Notes under the pieces: generated by a model
Seen by the model: the letters and a program-made list of their open reading frames with translations, nothing else
Database searches by the model: none
Told to the model about the DNA's origin: nothing
Part shown: positions 1 to 9,241 of the stretch, piece by piece
Position numbering within the stretch: position 1 is the first letter of the stretch
How the letters are laid out: every line of letters begins with the position of its first letter
NCBI RefSeq assembly: GCF_000519305.1
Contig: NZ_JAFG01000011.1
Span: 62,181-126,180, forward strand
Source: Mesorhizobium ciceri WSM4083
GTDB taxonomy: Bacteria > Pseudomonadota > Alphaproteobacteria > Rhizobiales > Rhizobiaceae
DNA length: 64,000 nucleotides
Direction of reading: 5' to 3'
Position numbers and translations under genes: made by a program

Positions 1-453
1 GGCATCAAATATTCCGGCGATCTGGCCAAGGCGCTCGCCGCAGGCGCCAGTGCGGCCATGATCGGCTCGCTGCTGGCCGGAACCGACGAAAGCCCGGGCG
101 AGGTCTATCTGCACCAAGGCCGCTCCTTCAAGGCCTATCGCGGCATGGGCTCGGTCGGCGCCATGGCTCGCGGCTCCGCCGATCGCTACTTCCAGGCCGA
201 GGTGCGCGACACGCTGAAACTGGTCCCGGAAGGCATCGAAGGGCAGGTTCCCTACAAAGGACCTGTGTCCGGCGTGCTGCACCAGCTTGCAGGTGGGCTG
301 AAAGCCGCTATGGGTTATGTTGGTGGCCGCGACCTTGCCGATTTCCGCGAGCGCGCCACCTTTGTGCGCATATCCAATGCCGGACTTCGTGAAAGCCACG
401 CCCATGACGTCACGATTACCCGCGAAAGCCCGAACTATCCCGGCGGAGCCTGA
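1..453 (+). CDS. guaB: IMP dehydrogenase, C-terminal part (5' end outside window)
   Basis: This is the last 150 residues of inosine-5'-monophosphate dehydrogenase, which oxidises IMP to XMP in the first committed step of GMP synthesis in the cytoplasm. The reading frame is open from base 1. It carries the IMP-binding segment with AAMIGSLLAGTDESPGE, the active-site flap region with YRGMGSVGAM and the conserved Arg/Tyr pair that follows, and the C-terminal YKGPVSG and QLAGGLKAAMGYVG segments. The end, FVRISNAGLRESHAHDV, is the usual potassium-site and C-terminal tail. The N-terminal barrel half and any CBS domains lie outside the window. Confidence 0.96.
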   Translation, partial: GIKYSGDLAKALAAGASAAMIGSLLAGTDESPGEVYLHQGRSFKAYRGMGSVGAMARGSADRYFQAEVRDTLKLVPEGIEGQVPYKGPVSGVLHQLAGGLKAAMGYVGGRDLADFRERATFVRISNAGLRESHAHDVTITRESPNYPGGA

Positions 454-1027
454 CCAGTACGCGCTCGGGCGGAGCCTGACAGCGACGATCCTGCGGCTGT
501 CGCGCCACGCAGGCGCACTCTGTTTCCTGTCGGCGGTGGTTTTCATCGCCATGACGGCACTGGAATTCTTCTATTTCCGCCAGTTGAGCGGCGGCTTGCC
601 GTCGCTCGACATGCGCGTTTTCGGTTTCACGCCCGACGAAGGCATGGCCTGGCTGACGGCGCTCGGCCGGCGCGGTGGCGAGATCATTCTCGTCTGGCAC
701 TATCTGACCTTCGATCTGCTGTTCCCGGCGCTGCTGTCGGTGACGCTGGTCAGCCTGATCCTGGCCACCGGCCGGCGATTGAAGGCTTTCCGCGTGCTGC
801 CGGCGCAACTGCAGTCGATCTTCGCGCTGGTCCTGGTGCTGCCCTACACGCTTGCCGACTACGCCCAGAACATCGCGGTAGCGCGGCTTCTGTCCGATTT
901 CTTGTCGGCGAACCCGGATTCGCTGTCTTTGGCCTCGTCGCTGATCGTGACCAAATTCGCGCTTTTCGCCATCCCGGTGATCGTCATTACCGCCTTCTTG
1001 CTGGCAGGCCAGAAACGCCAGGCTTGA
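404..1027 (+). CDS. Four-helix integral membrane protein of unknown function
   Basis: The protein has about 207 residues and is not recognised. Four hydrophobic segments are visible: around FLSAVVFIAMTALEFFYF, FDLLFPALLSVTLVSLIL, IFALVLVLPYTLADYAQN and FALFAIPVIVITAFLLAG. It should sit in the inner membrane. The start is uncertain. ATG codons at 377 and 404 both lie inside the end of guaB and neither has a strong Shine-Dalgarno sequence. The overlap of at least 50 bp with guaB suggests co-transcription. No catalytic motif is visible, so no function is proposed. Confidence 0.7.
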   Translation: MTSRLPAKARTIPAEPDQYALGRSLTATILRLSRHAGALCFLSAVVFIAMTALEFFYFRQLSGGLPSLDMRVFGFTPDEGMAWLTALGRRGGEIILVWHYLTFDLLFPALLSVTLVSLILATGRRLKAFRVLPAQLQSIFALVLVLPYTLADYAQNIAVARLLSDFLSANPDSLSLASSLIVTKFALFAIPVIVITAFLLAGQKRQA

Positions 1028-1061
1028 TGCCGTAAAGGCCCGACCGGGCAGGGGACACTTC

Positions 1062-1481
1062 ATGAACCAGACCACAATCTTCTGGCCTGTTCTGGCGCAT
1101 GTGCTGCTGATCTACATCGTCTACTGTGTCCTGGGTCGCCGCAGATACGGCGCAATCAGATCAGGCGAGGCGAAGCCCGGTCAGTTCAAGGTGCGTTCGA
1201 CCGAGCCGGCCTCCAGCGTCACCGTTGCCGCCAATCTCACCAACCAGTTCGAACTGCCGGTGCTGTTCTATGTGCTGTGCCTGACCCTGCACCTGACCAA
1301 TGGCGTCAACTATCTGACCCTGGCGCTGATGTGGATTTTCGTCGCTTCGCGCTATTTCCATGCCTGGATTCACCTGACCAGCAACAATCTGCTGCTGCGC
1401 AGCCGGTCATTCTTCGTCAGCGCGGTGATTCTCCTGCTGGGATGGATCTGGTTCGCGCTACACCTGCTCGGCGTGGTTTGA
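1062..1481 (+). CDS. MAPEG family membrane protein
   Basis: This 139-residue membrane protein has the layout of the MAPEG family (membrane-associated proteins in eicosanoid and glutathione metabolism). It has an N-terminal helix, a polar loop, then the segment NLTNQFELPVLFYVLC, which corresponds to the family's conserved N-x-x-E-x-P glutathione-site helix, followed by two more helices. Bacterial members are often glutathione-dependent transferases or peroxidases, but the substrate here cannot be told. GGGGAC about 8 bases before the ATG is a good ribosome site. It lies 34 bp after the preceding membrane protein and probably shares its transcript. Confidence 0.85.
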   Translation: MNQTTIFWPVLAHVLLIYIVYCVLGRRRYGAIRSGEAKPGQFKVRSTEPASSVTVAANLTNQFELPVLFYVLCLTLHLTNGVNYLTLALMWIFVASRYFHAWIHLTSNNLLLRSRSFFVSAVILLLGWIWFALHLLGVV

Positions 1482-1495
1482 GCAGAGCAGATATT

Positions 1496-1518
1496 CCTTC
1501 TCCCAAAAGGGGAGAAGG
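1496..1518. terminator. Short palindrome between convergent genes, terminator-like
   Basis: CCTTCTCCC and GGGAGAAGG form a perfect 9-bp stem with a five-base loop, between the ends of the MAPEG gene and rnd. The same core opens the two larger inverted elements at 11835 and 27075, so this may be a solitary copy of that repeat used as a transcription stop. There is no strong T-run. Confidence 0.5.
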
Positions 1519-1536
1519 GAAGTCCGCGAAGGATAC

Positions 1537-2688
1537 CTAAAGATCAAACACGGCGATCTTTCGCTTGTCGAACTTGATGCCGATCTCGCCGCGTACCAGC
1601 TTGAGCGCGGCCTCGCCGAACACCGCGCGCCGCCAGCCCTGCAGCGCTGGTACGTCGGCTTCCTCGCCCTCGGCGGCGATACGGTCGATGTCGTCGCTGG
1701 AGGCCAGCACCTTCGAGGCGACGCCTTCCTTTTCAGCGACGATCCGCAGCAGCACCTTCAACAGTTCCGCCGCGGCGCTCGAGCCCTCGGGCGGCTGGAA
1801 ACTTTTTGGCAGTTTCGGCATCTCTTCCTTGGGCAAGGCAAGTGCGGTGTTGACCGCGCCGAGCAGCGCCGTTGCCGTCGAGGAGCGCTCCCAGCCCTTC
1901 GGCGTTGTGCGCAGCTTGCCAAGGGCCGCCGCGTCGCGCGGCGCCTGCTGCGCCACCTCATAGATCGCGTCGTCCTTGAGCACGCGGCCGCGCGGGACGT
2001 CGCGTTCGCGCGCCTCGCGCTCGCGCCACGCCGCCACGCCCTGCACGATCGCCAGTTCCTGCGGTTTGCGCAGCCGCATCTTCAACCGCTTCCAGGCGTC
2101 CTCGGGGTGGGGGTCATAGGTCTCGCGCGAGGTCAGGACCTCCATTTCCTCGTTGAGCCAATGGGCGCGGTTTTCCCGCTCCAATTCGGCGCTGAGGTGT
2201 TGATAGACCTCGATCAGATGGGTGACGTCGGCCAGCGCATAGTCGAGCTGCTTGTCGGAAAGCGGCCGGTGGCGCCAGTCGGTGAAGCGCGATGATTTGT
2301 CGAGCCGCGCCCCGGTGATGCGCTGCACGAGCTGATCGTAGGAAACACTGTCGCCGAAGCCGCAGACCATCGCCGCCACTTGCGTGTCGAACACTGGATG
2401 CGGAACCAGATCGCCGAGATGGACGATGATTTCGATGTCCTGCCGCGCGGCGTGAAAGACTTTGACCACCGCCTCGTTGGCCATCAGCCTGAAGAACGGC
2501 TTCAGGTCGATATCGGGCGACAGCGGATCGATCAGTGCCGTCACGCCGGGGGCGGCCATCTGGATCAGGCACAGGATCGGCCAAAACGTCGTTTCTCGAA
2601 TGAATTCGGTGTCGACAGTGACGAAATCCGACTTTTCGAAAGCGGCGAGAACGGTCTCGAGTTCTTTCTGGGTGGTGATGACGTGCAT
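1537..2688 (-). CDS. rnd: Ribonuclease D
   Basis: This is a 3'-to-5' exoribonuclease that trims tRNA precursors and other small RNAs. The DEDD exonuclease domain occupies roughly residues 1-175: FVTVDTEFIRETTFWP is Exo I, FHAARQDIEII is Exo II, and the Exo III region has QLDYALADVTHL. An HRDC-type helical domain follows (for example AWREREARERDVPRGRVLKDD), with a second helical region to the C-terminus. At 383 residues it is of normal length. A TTG at 2691 is directly in frame before the ATG at 2688; I chose the ATG. Confidence 0.95.
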   Translation of the reverse strand: MHVITTQKELETVLAAFEKSDFVTVDTEFIRETTFWPILCLIQMAAPGVTALIDPLSPDIDLKPFFRLMANEAVVKVFHAARQDIEIIVHLGDLVPHPVFDTQVAAMVCGFGDSVSYDQLVQRITGARLDKSSRFTDWRHRPLSDKQLDYALADVTHLIEVYQHLSAELERENRAHWLNEEMEVLTSRETYDPHPEDAWKRLKMRLRKPQELAIVQGVAAWREREARERDVPRGRVLKDDAIYEVAQQAPRDAAALGKLRTTPKGWERSSTATALLGAVNTALALPKEEMPKLPKSFQPPEGSSAAAELLKVLLRIVAEKEGVASKVLASSDDIDRIAAEGEEADVPALQGWRRAVFGEAALKLVRGEIGIKFDKRKIAVFDL

Positions 2689-2766
2689 CAAATCGCTTTT
2701 GGCAGGAGTAAGGTCTTCCTAGATTTCAGCCGCCGGGGCTTTCGTCAAGCTTTGGCGCCGCCATCA

Positions 2767-4008
2767 TCAGGTTCCCGGACTATCGGAATCGCCGTTTCTC
2801 CTGGCCAGCCGCGCGAAAACCGTCGAAGTGCGCAAGAGCGCAATGAAGCGGCCGCGCCTGCCTGCCGGCACGCCGGACCGGGCCTGCATGCGGTAGAGGA
2901 TGACGGCGATGAAAATCGCATAGACCACCGCGCTGAATACAAACAGGGCGCCCGGTCCGAAATATTGCATCGCCGTCGAGGCGGCGAACGGGCCGCCAAT
3001 GGCGCCGAAGGAATAGAACAGCATCAAGGCCGCGTTGATCAGCACGAACTCGCCGGTGTCGGCGCGGTCGTTGGAATGCGCCGCCGACAGCGAATAGAGC
3101 GGCATGGCGAAACAGCCGAAGATGAAGATGAGGATGAAGTTGAGCGCTGGATTGCTGCCGGCAATGAACACCAGCGCCAATGCTGAAAACATCGCGCAGC
3201 AGGTTGTCATCAAAAGCACCCGGCGCCGGTCCCAGCGGTCGGAAAGATAACCCAGCGGATACTGGATGATGGCGCCGCCGAAAATGCCGACGCTGACGAA
3301 GGTGACGACATCGGCCACCGACATGCCGATCTGCTCGGCATAGACCGGCGACAAGGTGCGAAAGGCGCTGTTGGTGACGCCGACGGCGATGCAGCCGAAG
3401 CAGCCCAGCGGCGAAATCCGCCAGACGCGCGCCAGGTCGAGCTTGACCTCTTCGGGTGGTGCCGGGTTGGTGCGGTCGCCGAGCGAGACCGGCACCAGCG
3501 ACAAGGTGATCATCATCGACATGATGGCGAAGATGGCGAAACCGCCGGCGCCGAAGACCGGGATCAGGAACTGGGCTGATGTTACCGAACCGATGTCGAC
3601 CATCCGGTAGATCGCCAGCACGCGTGCCCGGTCGTGATTGCCGACGCCGGAATTCAGCCAGCTTTCGACGATGGTGAACAGCCCGGCGAAGCAGAAGCCG
3701 CCGGCAAGGCGCACCGCGCACCACATCACCGGATCAATGACCAGCACCAGGAGCAAGGTGCCGACCGAGGCGATTGCCGCCAGCGCCGAAAATGCCCTGA
3801 TATGGCCGACCGCCTTCATGATGCGGGTGATGGCCAGACAGCCGAGCAGGAAGCCGGCGAAGTAGAAGGTGCCCATCAGGCCGATGTCGGAAGCCGAAAA
3901 CCCTTCCTGCGCGCCGCGCAGCGCGACCAGCGTGCTCTGCAGCCCATTGCCGCCGAGCAAGATGCCGGCGGCGAGAAGAAGCGGGATCATCGGGCGGATG
4001 GAGGACAT
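2767..4008 (-). CDS. MFS transporter (YcaD-like)
   Basis: This 413-residue major facilitator has about 12 hydrophobic segments. It begins with a first helix rich in Gly (LLLAAGILLGGNGLQSTLVA) and has the family's loop 8-9 signature GYLSDRWDRRRVLLM. It resembles the YcaD/UMF-type MFS proteins of unknown substrate. The gene is 75 bp upstream of rnd on the same strand. No residue visible here fixes the substrate or the direction of transport. Confidence 0.88.
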   Translation of the reverse strand: MSSIRPMIPLLLAAGILLGGNGLQSTLVALRGAQEGFSASDIGLMGTFYFAGFLLGCLAITRIMKAVGHIRAFSALAAIASVGTLLLVLVIDPVMWCAVRLAGGFCFAGLFTIVESWLNSGVGNHDRARVLAIYRMVDIGSVTSAQFLIPVFGAGGFAIFAIMSMMITLSLVPVSLGDRTNPAPPEEVKLDLARVWRISPLGCFGCIAVGVTNSAFRTLSPVYAEQIGMSVADVVTFVSVGIFGGAIIQYPLGYLSDRWDRRRVLLMTTCCAMFSALALVFIAGSNPALNFILIFIFGCFAMPLYSLSAAHSNDRADTGEFVLINAALMLFYSFGAIGGPFAASTAMQYFGPGALFVFSAVVYAIFIAVILYRMQARSGVPAGRRGRFIALLRTSTVFARLARRNGDSDSPGT

Positions 4009-4128
4009 GAAGAGGCGATCACGTGTCGGTGATCCCTTCTTGGACCATCGCCCTGGCCAACGCCAGCAGCAATTCCCTGCGCCAACAGAGATGATCGCTG
4101 TCGTTTCCCCCGTTTGCTTGGTCAGCGC

Positions 4129-5046
4129 TCAGGGCTGCCTTCGACGTGACTGCCGATCGTCGGGCCACAGGCCGAGCCGCTCGGCTGCTCCCGTTGCGAT
4201 GCCTATTCCTGCGAGGACTGCCATCAGCCCGACAATCAGGTTCGCGCTCACTTGTTCGCCCAGGAAGACGACACCGAAGATCGATGCCGTCACCGGATTG
4301 ACCGCAACGGAGACGGCAACCAGCGTCGGCGACGCTCGCCCGAGCGCGAATGCCCAGAGGAAGAAAATGAAGGCGCCGCAAACTATGGCCAGATATGCGC
4401 TCGCGATCCACTGAGGTGCGCTGAGCGTGGCAAGTCGCGCGAAGCCTCCGTTCGAAACCACCAGGACCGATAGGCAGACCGCGCCCACGCCCATGCCAAA
4501 CGCCACGAACGGGATTGGCGCGGTGCGGGATAGAAATGGTCTCGACCAGACGTTGTAGAGCGCCATGCAGGAAGCGGCCGCGACCATGAGAAGATCTCCG
4601 CGCCAGGCATCTGGGGGAGCCGTCGTCAGGCTCGTGCCGAGCGCTACGGCCACCCCTGCCATTGCGATCAGGACACCGACGATCTTGCGGATGGTCGGCG
4701 GCTCGATTCTCAGAACTGCCCCGGCAAGCATGGTGAGCAGAGGCAGTGTCGAAAGCGCGAGCGCACCTCGCGCGGCCGTCGTGTAGACAAGGGCGCCATT
4801 GAAGAGCACCGGAAACAGCCCGAAGAACAGGAGACCCAATGCACCGGTGCCGAGCCAGTCGCTCTTCGGCGGCCAAATGTCTCGCCGCCAAAGAGCTACG
4901 GCGGCCAAAACCAGAAAGCCGCCGCCGAACCGGACCGCACCGATAGCGAGAGGATCGAGCGTGCCCGCGAGATATCGCGTTGCGCCAACGGCGGTGCCTC
5001 CAAAAGCGCTGGAGAGAATCGCGGCGAGCACTCCTGTGATTTCCAT
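4129..5046 (-). CDS. EamA/DMT family permease
   Basis: The protein has about 305 residues and ten hydrophobic helices in two EamA repeats (drug/metabolite transporter superfamily). The repeats contain GALGLLFFGLFPVLFNGAL in the first half and IVCGAFIFFLWAFALGRASP in the second. I chose the ATG at 5046 because AGGAA lies 5 bases before it; an in-frame start 51 bases upstream has no better site. It is divergent from the LysR gene at 5139, a common regulator-target layout, so export controlled by that regulator is likely. The substrate is unknown. Confidence 0.87.
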   Translation of the reverse strand: MEITGVLAAILSSAFGGTAVGATRYLAGTLDPLAIGAVRFGGGFLVLAAVALWRRDIWPPKSDWLGTGALGLLFFGLFPVLFNGALVYTTAARGALALSTLPLLTMLAGAVLRIEPPTIRKIVGVLIAMAGVAVALGTSLTTAPPDAWRGDLLMVAAASCMALYNVWSRPFLSRTAPIPFVAFGMGVGAVCLSVLVVSNGGFARLATLSAPQWIASAYLAIVCGAFIFFLWAFALGRASPTLVAVSVAVNPVTASIFGVVFLGEQVSANLIVGLMAVLAGIGIATGAAERLGLWPDDRQSRRRQP

Positions 5047-5098
5047 GGTTCCTGACCTTGCCAACTCTGAACCAGCGATATCGGGCAGGCGGGCCATA

Positions 5099-5138
5099 AG
5101 GAATCGAATAAGCTCAATGAGTTTGATAACATTCCACT
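5099..5138. promoter_or_regulatory. Candidate LysR-type control region between the EamA and LysR genes
   Basis: The 92-bp divergent gap is markedly A/T-rich just before the LysR start. It contains an imperfect dyad from GGAATCGAATAAGCTC to GATAACATTCC, plus several T-N11-A arrangements of the kind LysR regulators bind. This is inferred from layout and composition only. Confidence 0.35.
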
Positions 5139-6005
5139 ATGAGCATCCCGAATCTGGATCCGGACCTTCTGCGGGCCTTCGTCGTCGTTGCCGAGCGCCT
5201 CTCGTTCACGCGAGCCGCCGAGCAGCTCAATAGAACGCAGGCGGCCGTCAGCCTGCAGGTGAAACGTCTTGAGGAGCGCATCGAGACCATCTTGTTCCGG
5301 CGCTCGACCGCCCGCGTTGAACTCACCGCCGCCGGGGAGGGCTTTCTGATCGATGCCCGCCGCATTCTTGCTCTCAATGAGCAGGCGATTGCGCGTGTGT
5401 CCGGTCAGCAGGTGGCCGGACAGGTTCGCATCGGGGTCATGGAAGATTATGGCACCAAGATCCTGCCGCGCCTCCTTGCCGGCATTGCCGAGCGATTTCC
5501 GTTGGTGCAGGTCGAAATGGAGATTGGTCTCACCGCCCGGCTCCTGAAACGGCTTGGGTCGTCGTTCGACGCCGTCATCGCCATGCACCCGGAAGGCACG
5601 ACCGAGGGGGATTTGATATGCCGCGAAAGGGCGATTTGGGCGGCGGCGGCGACGCGGCCCGTCGAGGAGCTCGACCCACTGCCCGTCGCTCTGTCGAGCC
5701 CCGATTGCCTGTTTCGTTCCTGGGCCATTGAGGCGCTCAACAAGGCAGGCCGGCCATGGCGATTGGCCTATGTCAGCCCGAGCCTCTCAGCCACGGAGGC
5801 AATTGTCGAACAGGGCCTGGCGGTCACCGTGGTCAAAGGCAGCATGCTTGCGCCTGGCCTGCGAGATGTCCGTCCCGGCCGGCATGTGCCCCCGCTGCCG
5901 GGGGCCGAAATTCGCCTTCATCATGCCGCAACGTCGTCCGCCAGCGCTGCATTGGTCGTCGAACACCTTGCTCAGCGCCTTCGGCTATCGGCACTGGGCT
6001 CATAG
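5139..6005 (+). CDS. LysR family transcriptional regulator
   Basis: The protein has 288 residues. The N-terminal winged helix-turn-helix is clear: LRAFVVVAERLSFTRAAEQL then NRTQAAVSLQVKRLEE. It is followed by a linker helix and an effector-binding domain of periplasmic-binding fold from about residue 90 (VRIGVMEDYGTKILP). The gene is divergent from the EamA permease at 4129-5046, which is its most likely target, and 133 bp before aspS. The inducer is not deducible. Confidence 0.92.
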   Translation: MSIPNLDPDLLRAFVVVAERLSFTRAAEQLNRTQAAVSLQVKRLEERIETILFRRSTARVELTAAGEGFLIDARRILALNEQAIARVSGQQVAGQVRIGVMEDYGTKILPRLLAGIAERFPLVQVEMEIGLTARLLKRLGSSFDAVIAMHPEGTTEGDLICRERAIWAAAATRPVEELDPLPVALSSPDCLFRSWAIEALNKAGRPWRLAYVSPSLSATEAIVEQGLAVTVVKGSMLAPGLRDVRPGRHVPPLPGAEIRLHHAATSSASAALVVEHLAQRLRLSALGS

Positions 6006-6138
6006 GGCGCCTGGGAAAGCGGAACCGAAATACCAACCCGGGCCACTTACCTTGACAAATCCAACCTCCCATGCGCTTTTCGCGCAAATTTTCAGGCTGA
6101 GCTGTGATGCTTCGGCCCCAGCACCCCGGACTTTACCA

Positions 6139-7935
6139 ATGACAATGCACCGTTACCGCAGCCATACCTGTGCCCAGTTGAGGAAGAGCGACGTCGGCTC
6201 GACCGTTCGCCTGTCGGGCTGGGTGCATCGCGTGCGCGATCATGGCGGCCTGCTCTTCATCGACCTGCGCGACAATTATGGCCTGACCCAGATCGTCGCC
6301 GATCCGGATTCGCCTGCCTTCAAGGTCGCCGAGACCGTGCGCGGCGAGTGGGTCATTCGGGTCGACGGCGAGGTCAAGGCGCGCTTGCCCGAGACCACCA
6401 ACGCCAATTTGCCGACCGGCGAGATCGAGATCTTCGCCCGCGAGATCGAGGTGCTGTCGGCGGCCAAGGAATTGCCGCTGCCGGTGTTCGGCGAGCCGGA
6501 TTATCCCGAGGATATCCGCCTGAAATACCGCTTCCTCGATCTGCGCCGCGAGACGCTGCACAAGAACATCATCGCGCGGACAAAAATCATCGCGGAAATG
6601 CGCAAGCGCATGGGCGAGGTCGGCTTCACCGAATTCTCGACGCCGATCCTCACCGCCTCGTCGCCGGAAGGCGCGCGCGACTTCCTGGTGCCGTCGCGCA
6701 TCCATCCCGGCACCTTCTACGCGCTGCCGCAGGCGCCGCAGCAGTACAAGCAGCTGATCATGGTGTCGGGCTTCGATCGCTACTTCCAGATCGCGCCCTG
6801 CTTCCGCGACGAGGACCCGCGCGCCGATCGTCTGCCCGGCGAATTCTACCAGCTCGACCTTGAAATGAGCTTCGTCGAGCAGGACGACGTGCTGTCGACC
6901 ATGGAACCGGTGATGCGCGGGGTGTTCGAGACCTTCGCCAACGGCAAGCCGGTGACGCAGAAATTCCAGCGCATTCCCTATGACGTCGCCATGCGCAAAT
7001 ACGGTTCCGACAAGCCGGACCTGCGCAACCCGATCGAGATGCAGGCCGTTTCCGACCATTTTCGCGATTCCGGCTTTAAGGTGTTCGCCAACATCCTGGC
7101 CAACGATCCGAAGGCCGAGGTGTGGGGCATTCCGGCCAAGACCGGCGGCAGCCGTGCCTTCTGCGACCGCATGAATTCCTGGGCGCAGGGCGAGGGCCAG
7201 CCGGGGCTGGGCTATATCTTCTGGCGCAAGGAGGGTGACAAGCTCGAAGGCGCCGGCCCGCTGGCCAAGAACATCGGCGAGGAGCGCACCGAGGCGATCC
7301 GCCTTCAGCTCGGCCTTGCCGATGGCGACGCCGCCTTCTTTGTTGCAGGCGACCCGAAGAAGTTCGTCTCCTTTGCGGGGGCTGCGCGCACCCGTGCCGG
7401 CGAGGAGCTGAACCTTGTCGACCGCGAGCGTTTCGAGCTGTGCTGGATCGTCGACTTCCCGTTCTTCGAGTGGAACGAGGAAGAGAAGAAGATCGACTTC
7501 GCCCACAATCCGTTCTCGATGCCGCAAGGTGGCATCGATGCGCTGAACGGCGAGGACCTGCTCGGCATCAAGGCGTTCCAGTACGACATGGTCTGCAACG
7601 GATTCGAGATCGCCAGCGGCGGTATCCGCAACCATCTGCCCGAAACCATGGTCAAGGCGTTCGAGACGGTCGGGCTGGACCGCGCCACGGTCGAGGAGCG
7701 CTTCGGCGGCCTCTATCGTGCCTTCCAGTATGGCGCACCGCCGCATGGCGGCATGGCCGCCGGCGTCGACCGCGTCGTCATGCTGCTGCTCGGCGCCAAG
7801 AACCTGCGTGAGATCACCATGTTCCCGATGAACCAGCAGGCCTACGATCTGTTGATGAACGCACCGTCGGAAGCGAGCCCGCAGCAGCTTCGCGACCTGG
7901 CGCTGCGCGTTGCCGTGCCCAAGAAGGACGCCTGA
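6139..7935 (+). CDS. aspS: Aspartate-tRNA ligase
   Basis: This class II aminoacyl-tRNA synthetase charges tRNA-Asp. The 598-residue product starts with the OB-fold anticodon domain (VRLSGWVHRVRDHGGLLFID). It then shows class II motif 2 (FRDEDPRADR), the bacterial GAD insertion domain around residues 300-410, and motif 3 (GMAAGVDRVVMLLLG). I set the start at the ATG at 6139 (another ATG is at 6145), because the longer open frame upstream overlaps the LysR gene and has no synthetase homology. Many alphaproteobacterial enzymes are non-discriminating and also charge tRNA-Asn; this was not tested here. Confidence 0.97.
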   Translation: MTMHRYRSHTCAQLRKSDVGSTVRLSGWVHRVRDHGGLLFIDLRDNYGLTQIVADPDSPAFKVAETVRGEWVIRVDGEVKARLPETTNANLPTGEIEIFAREIEVLSAAKELPLPVFGEPDYPEDIRLKYRFLDLRRETLHKNIIARTKIIAEMRKRMGEVGFTEFSTPILTASSPEGARDFLVPSRIHPGTFYALPQAPQQYKQLIMVSGFDRYFQIAPCFRDEDPRADRLPGEFYQLDLEMSFVEQDDVLSTMEPVMRGVFETFANGKPVTQKFQRIPYDVAMRKYGSDKPDLRNPIEMQAVSDHFRDSGFKVFANILANDPKAEVWGIPAKTGGSRAFCDRMNSWAQGEGQPGLGYIFWRKEGDKLEGAGPLAKNIGEERTEAIRLQLGLADGDAAFFVAGDPKKFVSFAGAARTRAGEELNLVDRERFELCWIVDFPFFEWNEEEKKIDFAHNPFSMPQGGIDALNGEDLLGIKAFQYDMVCNGFEIASGGIRNHLPETMVKAFETVGLDRATVEERFGGLYRAFQYGAPPHGGMAAGVDRVVMLLLGAKNLREITMFPMNQQAYDLLMNAPSEASPQQLRDLALRVAVPKKDA

Positions 7936-7999
7936 TCGCGCTTCGGGCGATGCTGTAAAGAACCGCCCGAACCGATTCTTTCGATTCGCTAATCCCGAT

Positions 8000-8031
8000 A
8001 AAAAAGCCCGGCATCGCTGCCGGGCTTTTTG
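8000..8031. terminator. Bidirectional rho-independent terminator
   Basis: GCCCGGC and GCCGGGC pair around ATCGCT and are flanked by A-run and T-run on either side. It lies between the convergent ends of aspS and the gene at 8051, so it can serve both. Confidence 0.9.
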
Positions 8032-8050
8032 CATATTGAGATCGCTTCGA

Positions 8051-9241
8051 TCAGTCTTCGTTGGCCTTGACGGTGACGCCGAGCGTCTTCGGCAGGTCGA
8101 GCGGGTTGGACATGGCACCCGCCATGATCAGTGCGAACGGCACGGATGCCGGCGGCTCGGCCGAGATTTCGAGGCTCTTCGGATCGTCGAGGAATTTGCT
8201 GACCGCGGCCGTGACCTGCGCCGTCAGTTCCGGATTGTTGAGCTGCGCCATGCCGAACGGCACGATCGCCTTGGCCTGGTTGGCGATGTCCTTGCCGGAC
8301 ATGCCTTGCTGCTTGCCGACATAGTCCAGAACCTTGTTGGTCAGCGAATCGTCGTCGAAGCGGATCGAGGCGCTGTTGAACGAAAGCTGCTGCAACAGGC
8401 CGAGCATGGCCATGCCTTGCGCCGAATTGTCGGCGCCTTCAGGCTGTGCCGCCATCTTCTTCTGCATTTCCTGCAGCGACTTGATAAAGTCCAGCGTGTA
8501 GCCGCCGAGATTGAAGGTCATGCCGAGCGTGCCGGCATTCTCGACCGAGATGTCGTATTTCGACAGTTCCATCTTGCCGTCCGTGGGCTGCCAGGTGCCG
8601 GCCATTTCGAGATTGCCCGCGATGTTCTGGTAGCCGAGCGCGTTGATGACTTCCTTGGACTTGGGATCGTCCACCAGCGTCAGGTCGGCATTGAATTTTT
8701 CCGTGGTTGCGGTGAATTCCATCGCCTTGCCGTCCGCCGGCGGCGTGATTTCGATGGCAAGCCCGTCCATCGAGAAGGCGGTCTTGTCGGCGACCTTGAC
8801 GGTCATGTTCGAGAGTTCGGCTGACTTGTACATCATCAGCGAGCCCAGCGGGCCGGTGGCGCCGTCGGCCGGAACTGTCATGTCATGGATGACGAAGGGG
8901 CTGAGGTCGAGGGTAACGCCGTCCTTGCTGTGTGTGAAGGCAGCCGTCGATACGGTGGCGATGTCATAGCCGCCATTTGCCTCGGTCACGCCTTCGAGTT
9001 TGACGTCGCCGATGGGAAGCGCTTCCTTCTCCGCCGCCGGTTTGATGGCAACGCCCTGCAGCACCATGCTGGTGTTGTCGCCGGTCACGCCGGTCCAGGT
9101 GATGTCGACACCTTGTGCGACAAGCGCTGCCTTCAGCCGGTCGGCCACTGCCGTATCCTGAGCGAGGGCCGTATTCAGCGGCAGCGTGAGCAAGAAGGTC
9201 GAAAAGGCTAATTTCCTGAGAGTTGAGCGTTTGATTGTCAT
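8051..9241 (-). CDS. Exported protein of unknown function
   Basis: The product has about 396 residues. It begins with a classical signal peptide (KLAFSTFLLTLPLNTALAQ), so it should be periplasmic. I chose the start at 9241 because AGGGACC lies before it; an in-frame start 39 bases upstream would place extra charged residues ahead of the signal. The mature part is rich in beta-prone, LolA- or AsmA-like repeats of the type VQGVAI, KLEGV, MTFNLGGYTLDF. I do not recognise the family and propose no function. The gene is monocistronic and ends at the shared terminator with aspS. Confidence 0.75.
   Translation of the reverse strand: MTIKRSTLRKLAFSTFLLTLPLNTALAQDTAVADRLKAALVAQGVDITWTGVTGDNTSMVLQGVAIKPAAEKEALPIGDVKLEGVTEANGGYDIATVSTAAFTHSKDGVTLDLSPFVIHDMTVPADGATGPLGSLMMYKSAELSNMTVKVADKTAFSMDGLAIEITPPADGKAMEFTATTEKFNADLTLVDDPKSKEVINALGYQNIAGNLEMAGTWQPTDGKMELSKYDISVENAGTLGMTFNLGGYTLDFIKSLQEMQKKMAAQPEGADNSAQGMAMLGLLQQLSFNSASIRFDDDSLTNKVLDYVGKQQGMSGKDIANQAKAIVPFGMAQLNNPELTAQVTAAVSKFLDDPKSLEISAEPPASVPFALIMAGAMSNPLDLPKTLGVTVKANED

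Noticed and set aside
2380..3186. Long plus-strand frame opposite rnd and the MFS gene
   Set aside because: Runs antisense to two clear genes, crosses the gene boundary and has the Arg/Gln/His-rich composition of a shadow frame.
4017..4034. Short inverted repeat GATCAC/GTGATC near the start of the MFS gene
   Set aside because: Only 6 bp, with no regulator nearby and common by chance in GC-rich DNA.
6133..8118. 661-codon minus-strand frame opposite aspS
   Set aside because: Entirely antisense to aspS, with a composition typical of reversed GC-rich codons and no recognisable motif.
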